From: Rhodococcus rhodnii
GTDB taxonomy: Bacteria > Actinomycetota > Actinomycetes > Mycobacteriales > Pseudonocardiaceae
NCBI GenBank assembly: GCA_000720375.1
Contig: JOAA01000043.1
Span: 5,442-69,441 of the forward strand
Direction: 5' to 3'
DNA length: 64,000 bases
The translations under genes were made by a program, and so were the position numbers. Every line of letters begins with the position of its first letter. The stretch's first letter is position 1. The notes beneath the pieces were generated by a model. That model did not search any database, was not told the origin of the DNA, and saw only the letters and a list, made by a program, of their open reading frames with translations. This document shows, in pieces, positions 34,036-42,237 of this stretch.

Positions 34036-34890
34036 CTACCCGTAGGTTTCTGCGAGCGTGCGCTCAATCAGCTCGATCGACTCGACCTCGCCAAGCGCCT
34101 GGCTTCGTGGATACTCGAAGACGTCGCGAGCGTAGGGCAGCTTCTTGGGGTCTTCCGTGTCCATCGGGCCAGCGAGATGATCGACGTGCAGCAAGTCGGG
34201 ATCGGTCGATTCGGGCAGTGTCAGAAGCGTGAACGCTCCCGCTACCACGCAAGGGCCCTGATCCTCAGTAGGAAGTATGTGCACGGCGACGGCACGGAGA
34301 GCTGCGGTGTCGATGAGACGCTGCAACTGCTTACGCATCGTTTCGAGTCCACCAACGGTACGGCGCAACACCATCTCATCCATGACTGCGATCAACCGCA
34401 GCGGACGCTTCCGATCGGTGAGGCGTTTCTGTCGGATCCGTCGGATGGTCAACTCGTCGTTTGGCGACGGATGGTTCCAGTGTTTGAGCAATGCCACCGT
34501 GTATTGCTTGGTTTGGAGCGGGTCCGGTACGACGAGCGGCGAGAAAACGCACGCCAACGCGGATGCGGTCTCGACATCGACGTGATATCGGCTTTTCAGG
34601 CCGTGCGCCTGGTACCACGGTCGTTTGAGGGCTTTGCGAACTTCGTGGACCAGGACAGGGTCGTGGCAGTCGTAGACATCCATCATCGAACGAATCAGGT
34701 GGACGTTTGGCTTGGTCTCGCCTGTTTCTACGTGATGCAACGCGCTTCGCGTCTTGTCCAGCAGGAATGCAGCCTCGTCCAAGGTAAGGTTTGCCTTCTC
34801 CCGCATGTGGCGGAGCTTGGCTCCGAGCCTGCTCCGCAGGAAGGATGGACGGCTGGGCTCAGATATGGAACCCCACATGACGATGCTCAT
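34036..34890 (-). CDS. Helix-turn-helix regulator of the DUF5753/Scr1 type
   Basis: The ATG at 34890 gives 284 residues; the longer frame upstream has no ribosome site and shadows other sequence. The N-terminus holds an XRE-type helix-turn-helix (LRHMREKANLTLDEAAFLLD then TRSALHHVETGE). The rest is the DUF5753 domain (VFSPLVVPDPLQTKQYTVAL, IRQKRLTDRKRPLRLIAVMD). Actinomycetes carry many copies, often beside small DUF397-type proteins, with proposed regulatory or toxin-antitoxin-like roles. Here the partner is likely the 115-residue gene just upstream. Confidence 0.87.
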   Translation of the reverse strand: MSIVMWGSISEPSRPSFLRSRLGAKLRHMREKANLTLDEAAFLLDKTRSALHHVETGETKPNVHLIRSMMDVYDCHDPVLVHEVRKALKRPWYQAHGLKSRYHVDVETASALACVFSPLVVPDPLQTKQYTVALLKHWNHPSPNDELTIRRIRQKRLTDRKRPLRLIAVMDEMVLRRTVGGLETMRKQLQRLIDTAALRAVAVHILPTEDQGPCVVAGAFTLLTLPESTDPDLLHVDHLAGPMDTEDPKKLPYARDVFEYPRSQALGEVESIELIERTLAETYG

Positions 34891-34985
34891 GGCGCTGCGG
34901 ATCCTGTGTAGTGGAACAAGAGCGAGGCTTGTGTTCTTGTGGATGGGTGTCGGCGAGGACGGTGTCCGAGTCCCTTGGGGTGTTG

Positions 34986-35333
34986 CTAGTCCTCGGAAGC
35001 GTCGGCTGTGGGGTTGACCCAGACCAGTTGCGGCGTGGCGTTGTCGGTCCTGTGAATGTACGCCAGAGCGTTTTCGGCGTCTGCCAAGAAGTATTTGCTG
35101 TTGCCATTGGCCTTGACCATGTAAGCCTGGTCGTCGAATGACATGCCCCACGCTGCGACCGTGGCATCGCTCTGGTCGTCACGCTCAAGCACAACGGCGA
35201 AGACTTGCGGTGCTTGGTCTGCGACCATCTCGTTCACCATCGCAGTGAATTCCGTTTCGGTGTCGGAGGTCTGCGGTTCTGTCTCGCCCTTGCTTGCACT
35301 GTCAATAGTGGACTGTTCTGTCATATCAGACAC
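34986..35333 (-). CDS. Small acidic hypothetical protein (115 aa)
   Basis: GTG at 35333 is preferred because AGGAG lies five bases before it; ATG at 35324 is nearly as good. The product is acidic with a low-complexity N-terminal third (serine, threonine, glutamate). Its folded part follows (VFAVVLERDDQSDATVAAWG, AYMVKANGNSKYFLADAENA). No family named. It precedes the HTH gene by about 95 bases on the same strand and may be regulated with it. Confidence 0.65.
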   Translation of the reverse strand: MSDMTEQSTIDSASKGETEPQTSDTETEFTAMVNEMVADQAPQVFAVVLERDDQSDATVAAWGMSFDDQAYMVKANGNSKYFLADAENALAYIHRTDNATPQLVWVNPTADASED

Positions 35334-35456
35334 GTCGGCTCCTAGTAGTAATTGGGTTTGTTGTTGATCCGTCGTGCGGAACGACGGCGATGGTGGGCAG
35401 CCCGGTCTGTGTGGCGCGGTTTCGGTGCCGGGCCACACAAACCGGCGGGCGCACTG

Positions 35457-36053
35457 CTACAGGTTTTTCAGCCCCTTGCGCACGCTCCGCAGAAGCTCTT
35501 CATCAACGTGTGGCGGCGGTGACCGCTGAATGCGTGGCGCACGTGATGCCGGTCGCTTCGGCAGGCCGCGCTCCGTCAGCTCGAAATGTGGCAGCTCCAG
35601 TTCGCACCAGACCACCCGCCCCGCCTGTGTGGGATAGAAGTTCCAGCGCTTACTCAGCCAGCGGAAGTCCTCGGACGGATTGGGAGGTTCACGATGTCGG
35701 TCAGCAACCTCGATGACAACCGCATGATCGAACAGCATTAGCCGCACGCAGACGAGAGCCAGGTCGTCCAAATCAACCCAACGCGGAGATGGATCGGGTA
35801 CACCGGTTAGCTTCACGGCCTGCATGACCATCTCGGAGAGCAGAGTTTCACCGTTGAGAGCCAACTCCTGATGGTCCCACTTGATCAGCGTGTAGTTGAG
35901 GAACAGGAGGCCGACGTGTACGGCCGTGGACGTGGCCGCCAGGGTCAGACTGGATACGACCCTCGGCCGCGGCGTGTTAGTCATGACCCGCTCGGCTGGG
36001 ACGGTCACTGTGGTTACGTACTCCGTGTTGGAGTGCGCGGCCGTTGCCGTCAT
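35457..36053 (-). CDS. HATPase-like ATP-binding protein with degenerate N-box
   Basis: The ATG at 36053 follows GGGAG; 198 residues. The layout resembles actinobacterial RsbW-type histidine-kinase-like ATPases: LNGETLLSEMVMQAVKLTG takes the place of the ELVTNAVRH box and HAVVIEVADRHREPP that of the G1 box. The usual asparagine and histidine of the first box are replaced, so ATP binding is doubtful. The C-terminus is basic. It stands between the HTH block and the dTMP-kinase gene on the same strand. Confidence 0.6.
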   Translation of the reverse strand: MTATAAHSNTEYVTTVTVPAERVMTNTPRPRVVSSLTLAATSTAVHVGLLFLNYTLIKWDHQELALNGETLLSEMVMQAVKLTGVPDPSPRWVDLDDLALVCVRLMLFDHAVVIEVADRHREPPNPSEDFRWLSKRWNFYPTQAGRVVWCELELPHFELTERGLPKRPASRAPRIQRSPPPHVDEELLRSVRKGLKNL

Positions 36054-36247
36054 GAAATGCCGCTCCCTTCCACTGCGAAAGGCAAACCTTCGCCGGTTGC
36101 GCAACGGAGTTGCCGTCGCCAAGACATCGCCGGTCATGCCTGCTCAGGGGTTTTGCTTGTGAGCGCGAGGTTGCTTCTCAAGAACGGCCCGATCACACGG
36201 CGATGCCGTGCCGCAGATGGCAGATAGGCCGTGTGGCTATGCAGCCG

Positions 36248-36892
36248 TCACCCTGTCGATGACGCAGCAAAGAAATTGAGTAGCCGATCTCGAATGACTG
36301 CCGCCGACTGTTCAGCTGGCCGCTGGTTGCAGTCCACGCGCAGCACGTCGAAACCGGCTTGGATCAACCGGTCGATGGCTTGCCGGTAAAAATGGACCTC
36401 GGCGTGTGAGCTGCCGGGGGTGCCCTGGAAGCGGTTGTGTGGTCCGCGTTCGTTCAACCGTTCCGAGATGATGTCGGGGTCGGCTTCGAGAATGACGGCG
36501 AGATCAGGCCGCTTGGCCTCGGCGTTGAGCTGCCAGAGGAACGCCGGGTCGATGCCGTCGAAGCGTTGCATCACCAGGCCAGATGGGATGTAGCGGTCGG
36601 AGATAACCATCCGGCCCGCTTCGATGTACGGCCTGATCTCGGTCTCGATGTGGTGATAGCGATCTGCCGCGTACAGGCAGGCCAGAGCGTGACCGGTGAC
36701 CGTGTCGGTCAACTCCTGGCACAACACGCCGATCGGGCCGTTGCTCGGCTCGGCCGTGACGTGCACGTCTTCGCCAGCGGAGACGAGCAACTGCGCCAGG
36801 TGGTGAACGATCGTGGATTTCCCGGCGCCGCTCGGTCCATCCACACTGACGAACAGGCCGCGCCGATGATCAGAAAAGGGCCGGAGGTTCAT
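36248..36892 (-). CDS. Thymidylate-kinase-like P-loop kinase
   Basis: A 214-residue protein. Start ATG at 36892 lies after a GGGAGGGGGCGAGG stretch. It has the P-loop DGPSGAGKST (about residues 18-27), the DR(Y/H)-type motif VISDRYIPSGLVMQ and the lid-like region ERLNERGPHNRFQG. These are the marks of dTMP kinases. The genome should have a housekeeping copy, so this accessory one may act on another nucleotide or in DNA modification. Its start overlaps the end of the exonuclease gene by 23 bases. Confidence 0.85.
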   Translation of the reverse strand: MNLRPFSDHRRGLFVSVDGPSGAGKSTIVHHLAQLLVSAGEDVHVTAEPSNGPIGVLCQELTDTVTGHALACLYAADRYHHIETEIRPYIEAGRMVISDRYIPSGLVMQRFDGIDPAFLWQLNAEAKRPDLAVILEADPDIISERLNERGPHNRFQGTPGSSHAEVHFYRQAIDRLIQAGFDVLRVDCNQRPAEQSAAVIRDRLLNFFAASSTG

Positions 36893-37460
36893 CCTCGCCC
36901 CCTCCCGGTGAGTCGCCGCGTAGTTCCTCAATGGACAGAGGCGTGTTGTCGCGGGTAGCCAGCAGCACGAAGAGGCGCGCGGCGACTAGTACATCGTAGG
37001 TAGCGCGATGCGGTGTGAGGCCGTCCGGCAATCCCTCGGCCAACGTGAACGTTTCGACCAGGGACCCGAGCTTGTAGCTGCTCTGTTTGGGGAGGAGGCG
37101 CTTGGCGAGTTTCAGTGTGTCCAGTACCTCCGGGCACTCCCACTCGCCCAGGTGGCGCTGAAGAACACCGACGTCAATATGCGCATTGTGGGCGACCAGC
37201 ACGTCAGCATTCAGCGCCCGGCGTACCTCGTCCTGGACGTCCGCGAACGAAGGCGCATCGGCCACGTCCTCATTGGTCAGGCCGTGGATGCGGGTAGCGA
37301 AGTACTTGATGGGCCGCTCGGGCGTGACCAGCCAGCTGGACGGCTTGCCCATCACACCATTGATGATGGGCACCGTGGCGACCTCCACCAGGTCGGGTGG
37401 CTGCTGGCCGTTGCCTTCCACGTCCACGACGGCGTAGCTCAGCTTCGTCCAGTCAGTCAT
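36870..37460 (-). CDS. DEDDh 3'-5' exonuclease (DnaQ/RNase T-like)
   Basis: A 196-residue protein. ATG at 37460 is chosen because it coincides with the expected end of the radical SAM frame. The exonuclease motifs are all present: VVDVEGNG (Exo I Asp-Glu), LVAHNAHIDVGVL (Exo II Asp) and HRATYD (Exo III His and Asp). It resembles the DnaQ-like nucleases that stand alone in accessory regions. Tight overlaps with both neighbours indicate one transcript with the kinase and radical SAM genes. Confidence 0.88.
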   Translation of the reverse strand: MTDWTKLSYAVVDVEGNGQQPPDLVEVATVPIINGVMGKPSSWLVTPERPIKYFATRIHGLTNEDVADAPSFADVQDEVRRALNADVLVAHNAHIDVGVLQRHLGEWECPEVLDTLKLAKRLLPKQSSYKLGSLVETFTLAEGLPDGLTPHRATYDVLVAARLFVLLATRDNTPLSIEELRGDSPGGGEDEPPALF

Positions 37461-37525
37461 CGTGAGGTGCGTCCTTCCATCCGGTGTCGGCCCGACCATG
37501 GCGGCGCGCGTGGTGTGGGTGACGA

Positions 37526-38611
37526 TCATCGTGGACCTGGAAGCCGAGCGCGTGTTGGAGGTAGTAGCGCGGTTGTTCCGTGTCGAGGCCGGACACCTCC
37601 GCGGCCCGCTGGAGTGACGCTGACGATCTTCAGGTCGCGCGCTTCGGGCAAAGCGCGGGCAACCTGCAGAATCTGCTCACCGGTCGGTACCCGGTGGGCC
37701 TGAGCACAGAGGTCGAGCTGGCTCATCGGGCAAATGTCGCACAACTCCCGAATGCCGTAGTGACCGTTGTAGTCCGGCAGGCCATGCACATAGCTCACCG
37801 CGCACGAGGTCTTGCGGAACAACGAGGTCGCCCCGGCAAAGACGGTCAACACGCGCTGCTCCAAGGTTTCGGGCACGATCTTCCGGCGTGCGGTGTCGTC
37901 GTAGGGCTCCGGCAGGCCGTTCGCCTGGTAGTACTCCGCGATTTGGTTGCGGTAGAACAGACCGGTGAATACCGTGGCGTCGGCGGACTGGCTCAACTCG
38001 TAAGCCGTGTTGAGGTGCTCGTCCGAGTCGTTCAGGCCGGGCACGAGCGGACGCCAGTAGAGGATCGTTCGGTACAGGCGCGGACGCACCTGGCTTACCA
38101 GCCTCAACGAGTCGGCCGCGACGGTGGACGGGTAGGGCTCGATCTGCTTGTTGTCGATGCCCGAGTACGTGAACAGCAGCGTCACCTTGAGGTTCTTGAT
38201 CTGGTTGAGCCGCTGTGTGTCCTCCTGCTTCACCTGGTATCGCGTGATGACCAACACGGGGTTGGTCAACCCGCGCTGGTCGAGGTCTTCCAACACGGCG
38301 AACGTGTGTGCCTTGACGGCGGGCAGGAACGGGTCAGTCGCCCGGTTGAATACCTGAACCGGTGTCACGTGCGGCACGAAGTACTGGTGATTGGTCAGCT
38401 GTTCGACGGCCTCAGAATCACTTAGCAAGGCGCGCGGTTGGCGCTGATCCCACAGGCCATAGGTGTGCCGGATGCAGTACGCGCAGTCCAGCGGGCACCC
38501 CTGGATGTGATTCAGGCTCAGGCCGGACTTGCGGTACTCGACGATCTCTCGGGCGCGCTCTGGCAGTCGATCGATCTGGTCTCTGGTGAGCAATGGGACA
38601 GAGGTAGGCAC
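37526..38611 (-). CDS. Radical SAM protein, spore-photoproduct-lyase-like; C-terminus probably frameshifted
   Basis: A 361-residue frame. The iron-sulphur cluster motif CPLDCAYC (C39, C43, C46) has the CxxxCxxC form. Central parts such as FNRATDPFLPAVKAH and LVITRYQVKQEDTQRL resemble SplB-like proteins. The last ~30 residues are low-complexity Arg/Pro/Thr. A one-base shift near 37610-37617 gives a more natural tail (LQRAAEVSGLDTEQPRYYLQ) that runs to a stop at 37453, overlapping the exonuclease ATG. I therefore think a base was lost, in the genome or in the assembly. First gene of the exonuclease/kinase transcript. Confidence 0.82.
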   Translation of the reverse strand: MPTSVPLLTRDQIDRLPERAREIVEYRKSGLSLNHIQGCPLDCAYCIRHTYGLWDQRQPRALLSDSEAVEQLTNHQYFVPHVTPVQVFNRATDPFLPAVKAHTFAVLEDLDQRGLTNPVLVITRYQVKQEDTQRLNQIKNLKVTLLFTYSGIDNKQIEPYPSTVAADSLRLVSQVRPRLYRTILYWRPLVPGLNDSDEHLNTAYELSQSADATVFTGLFYRNQIAEYYQANGLPEPYDDTARRKIVPETLEQRVLTVFAGATSLFRKTSCAVSYVHGLPDYNGHYGIRELCDICPMSQLDLCAQAHRVPTGEQILQVARALPEARDLKIVSVTPAGRGGVRPRHGTTALLPPTRARLPGPR

Positions 38612-38742
38612 CTAGTCTCCCGAAGCGGTGAGGGGAACCGTGAAGTGGCTCTACTTCGGCAGAGTAAGACTGAACGTCGAACTCGACCAGAAAGTTTCTT
38701 GATATTTCTCGAACTTGCACGAGGGCGTGAAAGCCTAAGAAA

Positions 38743-39624
38743 TCAGTCGCTATCTTCAGTTACCTCTGCGGCAAGATCGTCTGCGATCTGGTTGATGATC
38801 GTCCGCGCCGACCTTCCGTAGCTGGCGACGGCCGCCAGCTGCTCGAAGGCGTTGCTGTACAGCTCGATCTCCTGCGGCTGTCGCAGATCGAGCGCGGCGC
38901 TGAAGGTCTCGACCAGCACCCGCTCCTCGTCGTATAGCCAAAATCCGTGCCATGGCGATGTGGCGTACTGGGTCTTGAAGCCGATAATGCCAAGCCGCAC
39001 ATTGGGCAGCTGAGAGAAAGAGACCAAGCGGTCCAGCTGGCCCAACATGACCTCCGATGGGCACAACCTGAACCGTAGAGCCGCCTCGGTCAATACGAAG
39101 TGGAACCGCTTATCCGGGCGGTACAGAATCTCTTGTCGCCGCATCCGGGTGGCCACCGCGTCGTTAATGTCATTCGGCAGCTTCAATCGGCGAATCCCCT
39201 CAGCGAAACGCGCTCGCGCATACTCCGCAGTTTGAAGCAGCCCCGGAATGACGGTGGCCTCGAACGCCCGAAAGAGTCGTGTCTTTTGATCCCATTCGAT
39301 CAGCTCTTGCTGACGGGGCTTCAGGCCGGTTCGGAGGATGCGCTGCCACTCGGCGTGCTGGACTTCGAGGGTGTGTAGTGAGGCAAGCAGGGCGTCAGTC
39401 TCGGCCTCGCTGTGGGTGGCGCGCGTCCACTCACGAATGTCCTCGTCGGTTGGTGTTTGCCGACCGTTTTCCAGCTTGGAGATCTTCGACGGTGGCCATG
39501 ACAAAAACTCCGCGAGCTCCCGACCGGTGAAGCCTGCGGTCGTGCGAAGCTCGCGGAGCCGTTTGCCAAGCGCGTTCCGTGCCTCGTGAACGTTAGACGA
39601 GCCCGAGGTGTTGTTCGGCGGCAA
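38743..39624 (-). CDS. Helix-turn-helix regulator, DUF5753 type
   Basis: A 293-residue protein with an N-terminal XRE domain (LGKRLRELRTTAGFTGRELA, SKISKLENGRQTP) followed by the DUF5753 domain (FEATVIPGLLQTAEYARARF, RMRRQEILYRPDKRFHFVLT, YSNAFEQLAAVASYG). This is a classic member. The start overlaps the end of the small gene upstream, so the two form a pair. It lies just upstream of the radical SAM gene and may control the block. Confidence 0.92.
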   Translation of the reverse strand: MPPNNTSGSSNVHEARNALGKRLRELRTTAGFTGRELAEFLSWPPSKISKLENGRQTPTDEDIREWTRATHSEAETDALLASLHTLEVQHAEWQRILRTGLKPRQQELIEWDQKTRLFRAFEATVIPGLLQTAEYARARFAEGIRRLKLPNDINDAVATRMRRQEILYRPDKRFHFVLTEAALRFRLCPSEVMLGQLDRLVSFSQLPNVRLGIIGFKTQYATSPWHGFWLYDEERVLVETFSAALDLRQPQEIELYSNAFEQLAAVASYGRSARTIINQIADDLAAEVTEDSD

Positions 39625-39751
39625 AGTCGTTCCGTTTCACGGCGTGATGCCAGGCAGCGTCACGCCAGTAGTTGTGCTTCACGATCATGGCAAGATCTTC
39701 GATGACCTCGCCGCCCAGGAAGACGTCATTGCCGAGGAAGCGGGCACGCAT
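39593..39751 (-). CDS. Small hypothetical protein (52 aa) paired with the HTH gene
   Basis: ATG at 39751 with AAGGAGG four bases upstream, an excellent ribosome site; the longer frame has none. The product is MRARFLGNDVFLGGEVIEDL followed by a tryptophan/histidine-rich end. It overlaps the HTH start by 32 bases. No family recognised. Such pairs resemble the Scr1/DUF397-type small partners only in arrangement. Confidence 0.65.
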   Translation of the reverse strand: MRARFLGNDVFLGGEVIEDLAMIVKHNYWRDAAWHHAVKRNDFAAEQHLGLV

Positions 39752-39935
39752 GAAGCCTCCTTGCGAGAAATTCAGAGAAGCATTCTCCTCCATCGTCACC
39801 CAGAGAGGGCCTCACGTCAACGACGCTTGATGGTCGGCGGTCGTGACAGGCTGCATTGCAAGGTCAATGCGGTCGCACGCATCGAAGCAGAGCGCGGCGT
39901 CCTCGCGGACCGGTTCAGCTCCACGCCCCTCACGC

Positions 39936-40479
39936 TCATCGGCTGAGCATCTGGCCTCCCGTCCACGTTGGATGCTGGATGACGAGCTCGCGGACGACTG
40001 GTGCCTGGGTGAGCTGGTCGCACACGCGTGCCCAGTTGTCGTGCTTGTCGATGAGCGTGTAGCCCTGTGGCGGTTGAAACCCTTCCAGCATCGTCGCCAA
40101 CTCGTCGGCAGTAAATCCGGGATACTCGCGGATCGTGCGGATCGGCATCGCGTGGGCCAGTTCGACGTCTTGGAGGTAGGCGTAGACGGACTGGCCGTTG
40201 CCGGGGTTGGCTCGCTCGGCGATGTCAGCGATCGATCGTGGGTCCGACCACCGCCTCGCCCAGGTCGATCACTGCGATGAGCTTCGAGACTGGCGCGGTC
40301 AGGTACACGTACCAGGTGGTCGGCTGGCCCTTAAGGTACCGGCGGCGGAACTCGTGGGTCTTCAGGCCCTGCCACATGAGCTCGTAGTACTCGGGCTTGA
40401 GCGACATCAGCACGCGCTCGCCGGGCAAGATGGCGCCGAAGTCGTTGGGCGCCCCACACTCCCGTCCACACGTGATCAT
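39936..40479 (-). pseudogene. ASCH/PUA-like domain protein, frameshifted at a 4-bp repeat
   Basis: The first part, from ATG 40479, reads VLMSLKPEYYELMWQGLKTH then EFRRRYLKGQPTTWYVYLTA, an ASCH-type RNA/nucleotide-binding domain start. At 40233-40242 the frame must change to continue into IADIAERANPGNGQSVYAYL and MPIRTIREYPGFTADELATM. The change falls on CGATCGATCG, two copies of a 4-base unit. Slippage there would restore one frame, so the gene is either a recent pseudogene or able to switch. ASCH domains occur with nucleases and modification enzymes. Confidence 0.7.
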
Positions 40480-40801
40480 CTGTGCCGCGATGGGCGGCTC
40501 GCTGCGGTGCCCGAAGTCTAGTCCGGGGTCAGGGCACCGTCTGTAGTCCTCTCTCTTGCGATGGCATCCGGGTGACACCGCTGAGACCGGCCAGTTCCTC
40601 GTGAGCTTGCCCCGCATGAATACCGCCCGCGTCGGTCTTGCTGCCCCGTCCTGACGCGATCAAGCCTCCTGGCATTTCCCCTCAGGAAATCGATCAGTAG
40701 GTTCCCGTACACCTCGACGTCCATCTTGATCTGCGACAACTCATTGGCCGATCGAACGCTCCGCCAAAGAGTTTCAGGCGCAGGACGCTGGAGGTGCCGG
40801 T

Positions 40802-41269
40802 TTGACGAGAAGCACGCACACAACCTTGGCCGCGTTAGCCGTCGCCGGCATGCTGCTGAGCGGCGGTCTCTGGATATCGTCAGGCGCGTCGCCGCGGGCG
40901 GCAGCGGCACCGCCCGCCGAAAATCTCACCATCCAGCAATGGCTCAGCGGCCGGGAAGCGCTCCAGATCGAGCTCAACAACACGCTCGTCGAGACACGAC
41001 AACTGACCGCACCGTCCAGCCAGGCGACGACGATTTGCCAGAAACTGGCCCGCGTGTCCCAGCAGTTGCTGCACAGCGGGCGTTCACCGCACCCGCATCT
41101 CGACACAGCAGCCAACGCCGGCATCACACAGTTCACCAAGGCCGCACAGGCATGCCTGGCAGGTGACCTCTCGCTGACGAGGCGTCAGATCGACGACGGA
41201 ACAACGCTTCGCGCCGACGCACAGGACACATTGGATCAGCTCTTGCATGGAGATCACGGTGGCCACTGA
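40802..41269 (+). CDS. Secreted helical hypothetical protein (155 aa)
   Basis: TTG start with GGAGG six bases upstream. The signal peptide runs MTRSTHTTLAALAVAGMLLS and ends after the ASPRAAAA stretch. The mature part is helical with two cysteines (TICQKL, QACLAGD) and a histidine-rich end. No family recognised. It overlaps the start of the metallophosphoesterase gene by 23 bases, so the two exported proteins are co-translated. Confidence 0.7.
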   Translation: MTRSTHTTLAALAVAGMLLSGGLWISSGASPRAAAAPPAENLTIQQWLSGREALQIELNNTLVETRQLTAPSSQATTICQKLARVSQQLLHSGRSPHPHLDTAANAGITQFTKAAQACLAGDLSLTRRQIDDGTTLRADAQDTLDQLLHGDHGGH

Positions 41270-42227
41270 ATCCCGCATCGCGGCCTTGTCCGGCGTCCTT
41301 CTCGTGCTCGGGCTCACGAGCGTCGTTGCCCCACCACACGCTCTAGCGGCTCCCCCTCCGGCCGACCCAGTGGTCGTCGCGGTGGGCGACATCGCTTGTG
41401 CGCCATCCGATCCGGGCTTCAACGGCGGTCTCGGCACACCAGGACGCTGTCGCATGAAGTCCACATCGGACCTCGCTGTCCGGACCGCCCCGGCATCCGT
41501 GTTCATGCTCGGCGACGCCCAGTACAACAGCGGCTCGCTTGCCGACTTCAACGCCAGCTACGCCCCGTCGTGGGGCCGGCTGAAGCCGATCACGCGCCCA
41601 GCGATCGGCAACCACGAGTACGGCACACGCGGTGGCGGTGGATACTTCACCTACTTCGGCAACGCCGCGACCCCGCGGCAGCCAGGGTGTCCGAAGGACT
41701 GCGAAGGCTGGTACAGCTTCGACGTGGGCCAGTGGCACGTGGTGGTGCTGAACTCGGAGTGCACGAAGATCAGCAGCGGCACGGGATGCGCCGTCGGGTC
41801 ACCGCAGCAGCAATGGCTGGCCGCCGACCTCGCGGCGCATCCAGCCAAGTGCACCGTGGTACTGCAACACCGGCCACGGTGGAGTTCCAACAACTTCGCC
41901 AGCGCGGATGTGGCGCCGCTGGTGGACACCATGTACAGGTATGGTGTGGATCTGCTGCTGGCAGGGCACTCCCATACGTACGAACGATTCGCACCGCAGA
42001 ACCCGTCCGGAGTACGGGACGATGCTCGCGGCATCCGCGAGATCGTGGTCGGCACGGGTGGCTCGTTCTACAGTGGATTCGCCACGGTCATGCCGAACAG
42101 CGTGGTGCGCAAGGCTCATGTCTTCGGTTTCCTCAAGCTCACCCTGCGTCCGGCGAGCTATGAGTGGGCCTTTGTCGCGGACCCCGGCACGCCGTTCACC
42201 GACTCTGGAACAGGATACTGCCACTGA
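41247..42227 (+). CDS. Secreted metallophosphoesterase (calcineurin-like / purple acid phosphatase-like)
   Basis: A 326-residue protein with a signal peptide. The five metal-site motifs are present: VAVGDIAC, LGDAQYNSG, AIGNHEYG, LQHRPRW and LAGHSHTYERF. The substrate is not evident; family members hydrolyse phosphomonoesters or diesters outside the cell. The ATG at 41247 lies within the end of the upstream gene; a GTG four codons later is possible. The stop is only 10 bases from the stop of the convergent histidine kinase. Confidence 0.9.
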   Translation: MEITVATESRIAALSGVLLVLGLTSVVAPPHALAAPPPADPVVVAVGDIACAPSDPGFNGGLGTPGRCRMKSTSDLAVRTAPASVFMLGDAQYNSGSLADFNASYAPSWGRLKPITRPAIGNHEYGTRGGGGYFTYFGNAATPRQPGCPKDCEGWYSFDVGQWHVVVLNSECTKISSGTGCAVGSPQQQWLAADLAAHPAKCTVVLQHRPRWSSNNFASADVAPLVDTMYRYGVDLLLAGHSHTYERFAPQNPSGVRDDARGIREIVVGTGGSFYSGFATVMPNSVVRKAHVFGFLKLTLRPASYEWAFVADPGTPFTDSGTGYCH

Positions 42228-42237
42228 CCTAATTGGA

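Noticed and set aside
34036..40479. Integrative element or prophage
   Set aside because: No integrase, relaxase, phage structural gene, tRNA or attachment repeat could be seen around the block.
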